Below are positions 61,162-64,000 of a DNA stretch of 64,000 nucleotides, in pieces. Position numbers and translations under genes: made by a program. The notes under the pieces are model-generated. The model saw only the letters and a list, made by a program, of their open reading frames with translations. It was not told where the DNA came from and did not search any database. The DNA is from Microbacterium paraoxydans (GTDB lineage: Bacteria; Actinomycetota; Actinomycetes; Actinomycetales; Microbacteriaceae), in assembly GCF_020524545.1 (NCBI RefSeq), contig NZ_JAIVLG010000005.1:83910-147909 (forward strand), written 5' to 3'. The first letter of the stretch is position 1, and each line of letters begins with the position of its first letter.

Positions 61162-62622
61162 TCAGATCTCGATCAGATCCTCTGGCGCGACGACCGGGAT
61201 CGCGGCGGTGACCGTTTCCAGCCCAGACAGGCGCGCCGGCGACAGCTGCTTGACGACCTCGTCGCGCGACATCAGACCGGCCTCGACCACCAGGTCGGCG
61301 ACATTCCGGTTGGTCAGCAGCGCGGTCTTCGCGAGCGCCGCTGCGGCCGCGTAGCCGATGAACGGCGTCAGAGCCGTGATGACGCCGACCGATGCACCCA
61401 CCATCGCTCCGAGGCGGTCGCGGTTGGCGGTGATGCCGTCGACGCAATTGACGCGCAGGGTCCACATCGCCTGGCGCATCCAGGTGATGGACTGGAAGAT
61501 CGAGTGCGCGATCACCGGCTCGAAGGCGTTCAGCTGCAGCTGCCCGGCCTCTGCAGCCATCGTGACCGTCATGTCGGCACCGGCGACGGCGAAAGCGACC
61601 TGGTTCACGACCTCCGGGATCACGGGGTTGACCTTGCCGGGCATGATGCTGGAACCGGCCTGCATCGCGGGGAGGTTGATCTCCCCCAGTCCGGCCTGGG
61701 GCCCGGATGACAGGAGACGGAGGTCGTTGCAGATCTTCGAGAGCTTCATCGCGTTGCGCTTGAGTGTCGACGAGAACGACATGAAGGACCCGGTGTCGCT
61801 GGTGGCCTCGACGAGATCACCCGCGGTGCGCAGGTCGAGTCCGGTGATCTCCCGCAGGTGCTTCAGCACCGCCGGCGCGTAGCCTCGATGCGTCGTGATG
61901 CCCGTGCCGATCGCGGTCGCGCCCATGTTGATCTCGAACATCAGCGAAGCGTTCTCGGTCAGACGGGTGTGGTCGTAGCCGAGCGTCGTGGCGAAGCCGT
62001 TGAACTCCTGCCCGAGCGTCATCGGCACGGCATCCTGCAGCTGGGTGCGGCCCACCTTCAAGACATCGTGGAACTCCCGCGACTTCCCCAGGAAGGACAG
62101 CCGAAGCAGATCCAGCTCCTCGAGCAGGGAACGCAGTGTCAGCGAGAGGCCGATCTTCACCGCCGTCGGGTAGACGTCGTTGGTGGACTGACTGCGGTTC
62201 GTGTGGTCGATCGGCGACAGGAACGCGTAGTCCCCCTTCTCCCGGCCGGCCAGCTCGAGCGCGATGTTGGTGATGACCTCGTTCGCGTTCATGTTGGTCG
62301 AGGTGCCGGCACCGCCCTGGATGACGCCCACCGTGAACTGCTCGTGGAACTCGCCGTCGATGACGCGCTGCGCGGCACGATCGATCAAGTCGGCACGCTC
62401 GGCGTCGAGCACGCCGATCTCGCGATTCGCGCGAGCACTCGCCTGCTTGACCATGGCCAGGCCGACCACCAGGTCGGGGTACACCGAGATCGGCCGCTTC
62501 GTGATCGGGAAGTTCGCGTCGGCGCGGGCGGTGTGGATCCCCCAGTATGCGTCGACGGGAATCTCCATGCTCCCGAGCGAATCGGTCTCGGTGCGGGTCA
62601 GGGTAGGCGCGGCAGAAGCCAT
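61162..62622 (-). CDS. aspA: Aspartate ammonia-lyase
   Basis: This 486-residue enzyme of the fumarase/aspartase superfamily forms fumarate and ammonia from aspartate. The signature GSSIMPGKVNPVIPEVV is the catalytic loop; GGAGTSTNMNANEV and HTNRSQSTNDVYPTA bind substrate. The PIDHTNRSQSTNDVYP pattern favours aspartase over fumarase. It feeds fumarate into the TCA cycle and joins logically with dctA. It stands alone on the minus strand. Confidence 0.92.
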   Translation of the reverse strand: MASAAPTLTRTETDSLGSMEIPVDAYWGIHTARADANFPITKRPISVYPDLVVGLAMVKQASARANREIGVLDAERADLIDRAAQRVIDGEFHEQFTVGVIQGGAGTSTNMNANEVITNIALELAGREKGDYAFLSPIDHTNRSQSTNDVYPTAVKIGLSLTLRSLLEELDLLRLSFLGKSREFHDVLKVGRTQLQDAVPMTLGQEFNGFATTLGYDHTRLTENASLMFEINMGATAIGTGITTHRGYAPAVLKHLREITGLDLRTAGDLVEATSDTGSFMSFSSTLKRNAMKLSKICNDLRLLSSGPQAGLGEINLPAMQAGSSIMPGKVNPVIPEVVNQVAFAVAGADMTVTMAAEAGQLQLNAFEPVIAHSIFQSITWMRQAMWTLRVNCVDGITANRDRLGAMVGASVGVITALTPFIGYAAAAALAKTALLTNRNVADLVVEAGLMSRDEVVKQLSPARLSGLETVTAAIPVVAPEDLIEI

Positions 62623-62683
62623 GTCACATCCTCGTGGGTCGTGGCGGGTGAGAAGGGTGGGGGATGTGCCCAGTCTACGCCGC

Positions 62684-63604
62684 TCAGCGCCCCGGTTTGC
62701 GGGAGAAGGCTTCGAGTCGCCCCTCCGGCGTGAGCTTCGACATCCGCTCGACCCAAGCCTGAGAGAAGTAGTCTCCGGTCACCGCGTCGGTCACCGGGAC
62801 GACCGTGTGGGTGATCGTCTCGGGGTACACGTGGACCATCTGGAAGGCCTGCGCGGCATCCATACCGTTCACCTCGGCGGCCGGACGCGCCACGTTCATC
62901 GTGTAACAGGTCGCCGAGGCGACGCTCACCGGCACCCCGGCGAACATCCCGTGCGACGAGTAGTGCAGATGTCCGGCGAGGATGCCGCGGACGTCACTGT
63001 CGCGGACGATGTCGGCGAGCTCGTCCTGATGACGCAGTTCCAGAATGTCGAAGAGCGGCAGATGACTCGGGAGCGGCGGATGGTGCATCGCGAGCAACGT
63101 GCCTTGGGGCGCAGGCTCGGTGAGCAGATCCGCGAGCCAGGAAAGCTGACCGTCGTCGAGATCGCCGTGGTGCCAGCCGGGGACGCTGGTGTCGAGGGCG
63201 ATGAGACGCAGCCCGCCGAGATCCCAGACGCCGGTGATGGGCTCCTCGGTCGGCTCGAGATCCAGCAACCCCGCGCGCAGGGCAGGACGCTCATCGTGAT
63301 TCCCCGCGACCCAGACGATCGGCGCGCCGAGTTCAGCCGCGACCGGTTCGACGGACGCGCGCAGACGACGATAGGCGTCCGGCTCCCCCAGATCGGCGAG
63401 GTCCCCGGTCACGACGAGCGCCGCGGGGTGCGGGTGCACCGCGCGGATCGCCTCGAGCGTGCGCGCGAAGTTCGCTTCGACGTCGTACCGTCCGCCCAGC
63501 GACGCTCCGCCGGCGAGAAAGTGCGGGTCGCTGACGTGAATCAGAACATGCGTCGCTGGAGCGTGCCGACCGAAGGCATGCACGTCACCGATTGCTGCGG
63601 ACAT
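62684..63604 (-). CDS. Calcineurin-type phosphodiesterase, CpdA-like
   Basis: This 306-residue metallophosphoesterase has metal motifs SDPHF, GDLAD, GNHDERP, HHPPLP and GHLHYSSHG. This fits the cAMP phosphodiesterase CpdA/Icc group, though other phosphoesters are possible. The C-terminal region (about 235-306) is longer than the minimal core. TAGGCT ends 6 nt before the ATG (63604), so it is probably leaderless. Confidence 0.85.
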   Translation of the reverse strand: MSAAIGDVHAFGRHAPATHVLIHVSDPHFLAGGASLGGRYDVEANFARTLEAIRAVHPHPAALVVTGDLADLGEPDAYRRLRASVEPVAAELGAPIVWVAGNHDERPALRAGLLDLEPTEEPITGVWDLGGLRLIALDTSVPGWHHGDLDDGQLSWLADLLTEPAPQGTLLAMHHPPLPSHLPLFDILELRHQDELADIVRDSDVRGILAGHLHYSSHGMFAGVPVSVASATCYTMNVARPAAEVNGMDAAQAFQMVHVYPETITHTVVPVTDAVTGDYFSQAWVERMSKLTPEGRLEAFSRKPGR

Positions 63605-63610
63605 GACACC

Positions 63611-63616
63611 AGCCTA
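63611..63616 (-). promoter_or_regulatory. Probable -10 box (TAGGCT) for the phosphodiesterase gene
   Basis: TAGGCT ends 6 nt before the ATG at 63604. Confidence 0.5.
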
Positions 63617-63666
63617 GGTGTTCTTCCCATGGAGGTTGTGGGCAGCGTGGGCTGGTGGAATGAGGT

Positions 63667-63722
63667 GAGGACCTCCGGTATCGATATGGGTTACCACACT
63701 CATTCGATCGACAGAGGTCCTC
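63667..63722 (+). promoter_or_regulatory. Inverted repeat covering the transposase ribosome-binding site
   Basis: The arms GAGGACCTC (63667-63675) and GAGGTCCTC (63714-63722) are perfect 9-bp complements. The second arm contains the GAGG ribosome site and ends immediately before the transposase ATG. Confidence 0.65.
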
Positions 63723-64000
63723 ATGTCTTACGTTACCCACGCCCGCGCTTCGTTGACTCCGCAGGGCCGGTTGAAGCTGGTGCAGCTCGTGCTCGATCAG
63801 GGGTGGACTCAGGCGCGCGCCGCGGAACGATTCCAGGTCGCTCGTGGCACGGTCTCGAAGTGGGTGACCCGGTTCCGCGCTGAGGGGCGGGCGGGTCTGG
63901 AGGATCGTTCATCGAGGCCGCACCGGTCGCCGAATCAGACATCGCAGCGCACGGAGCATCGGATCGTGTCGTTGCGGGTCACGCGCCGTTGGGGGCCGCA
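63723..64000 (+). CDS. IS481-family transposase, N-terminal part
   Basis: The frame is open from ATG 63723 to the window edge (92 residues). ASLTPQGRLKLVQLVLDQ then the helix-turn-helix AAERFQVARGTVSKWVTRFRAEG and LEDRSSRPHRSPNQT are the usual N-terminal helix-turn-helix region of IS481 transposases. The DDE catalytic core lies beyond the window. The gene is complete at its 5' end and shows no frameshift in the visible part. Confidence 0.88.
   Translation, partial: MSYVTHARASLTPQGRLKLVQLVLDQGWTQARAAERFQVARGTVSKWVTRFRAEGRAGLEDRSSRPHRSPNQTSQRTEHRIVSLRVTRRWGP

Larger units (their letters stand above)
63617..64000 (+). mobile_element. IS481-type insertion sequence, left part (truncated by window edge)
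   Basis: The transposase gene at 63723 identifies an IS481/IS3-like element running past the window. The left terminal repeat cannot be fixed without the right end; the element begins somewhere between the phosphodiesterase promoter and 63722. Confidence 0.7.

Noticed and set aside
1..64000. CRISPR arrays, prophage or defence islands
   Set aside because: No regularly spaced direct repeats, cas, phage structural, restriction or toxin-antitoxin genes are seen.

Overview
This is a high-GC chromosomal window from a Gram-positive actinobacterium. The best fit is Micrococcales, family Microbacteriaceae, probably Microbacterium or a close relative. The supporting evidence is: GTG/TTG starts; the gene order DUF3046-recA-recX-miaB-miaA with a nearby dapF and hflX; ftsK-pgsA-cinA followed by a ClgR-type regulator; rnj-dapA next to thyA-folA; a class E-type LAxTG surface protein; and very frequent leaderless promoters. 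The genus is an inference. No phage, plasmid or CRISPR material is visible. The only mobile element is an IS481-type transposase cut by the right edge.

Layout. 0-5.7 kb: the tail of a MocR-like aminotransferase gene, a small membrane protein, a CoA-transferase A/B plus thiolase operon with a divergent IclR regulator, and a MarR-MFS drug-efflux pair. 5.7-12.6 kb: an LAxTG surface protein, tRNA-Lys(CTT), a histidinol-phosphatase-like enzyme and lipoprotein, a large P-type ATPase and tmRNA. 12.8-30 kb is the conserved core: SIMPL protein, hflX, a methyltransferase, dapF, a GNAT protein, a DHFR-like gene broken by one in-frame stop, miaA, miaB, recX, recA with an SOS box, DUF3046, clgR, cinA, pgsA, ftsK, RNase J and dapA. 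30-39 kb: SDR, folA, thyA, a thioredoxin/DUF4395/OsmC redox group, dapB, a histidine phosphatase, an aldo/keto reductase-fold protein with an altered active site, and pnp.

39.7-55.7 kb is an accessory block lying between pnp and rpsO, two genes that are neighbours in many bacteria. It carries a UDP-sugar dehydrogenase, a fused glycosyltransferase-SGNH hydrolase, a C4-dicarboxylate carrier with its DcuS/DcuR-type two-component system, a flavin-reductase/luciferase-like monooxygenase pair, a coupled membrane acyltransferase and serine hydrolase, and the efeUOB iron-uptake operon behind a DtxR-type operator. A 2OG-Fe(II) oxygenase follows. 55.8-64 kb: rpsO, MFS, YceI, FKBP, a PrsW-type protease, an FAH-family hydrolase, aspartate ammonia-lyase, a phosphodiesterase and the start of the IS481-type element.

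How the genes fit together. dapA, dapB and dapF supply diaminopimelate and lysine. thyA and folA form the thymidylate cycle. recA/recX are under SOS control. aspA, dctA and the dicarboxylate sensor connect as fumarate/aspartate metabolism. The most distinctive signals are: (1) about twenty genes whose start codon lies 6-7 nt after a TANNNT box, implying leaderless transcripts; (2) the glycosyltransferase-SGNH fusion beside ugd; (3) an aldo/keto reductase-like protein with all four catalytic residues replaced; (4) the nonsense-interrupted DHFR-like gene; and (5) a hairpin covering the transposase ribosome-binding site.
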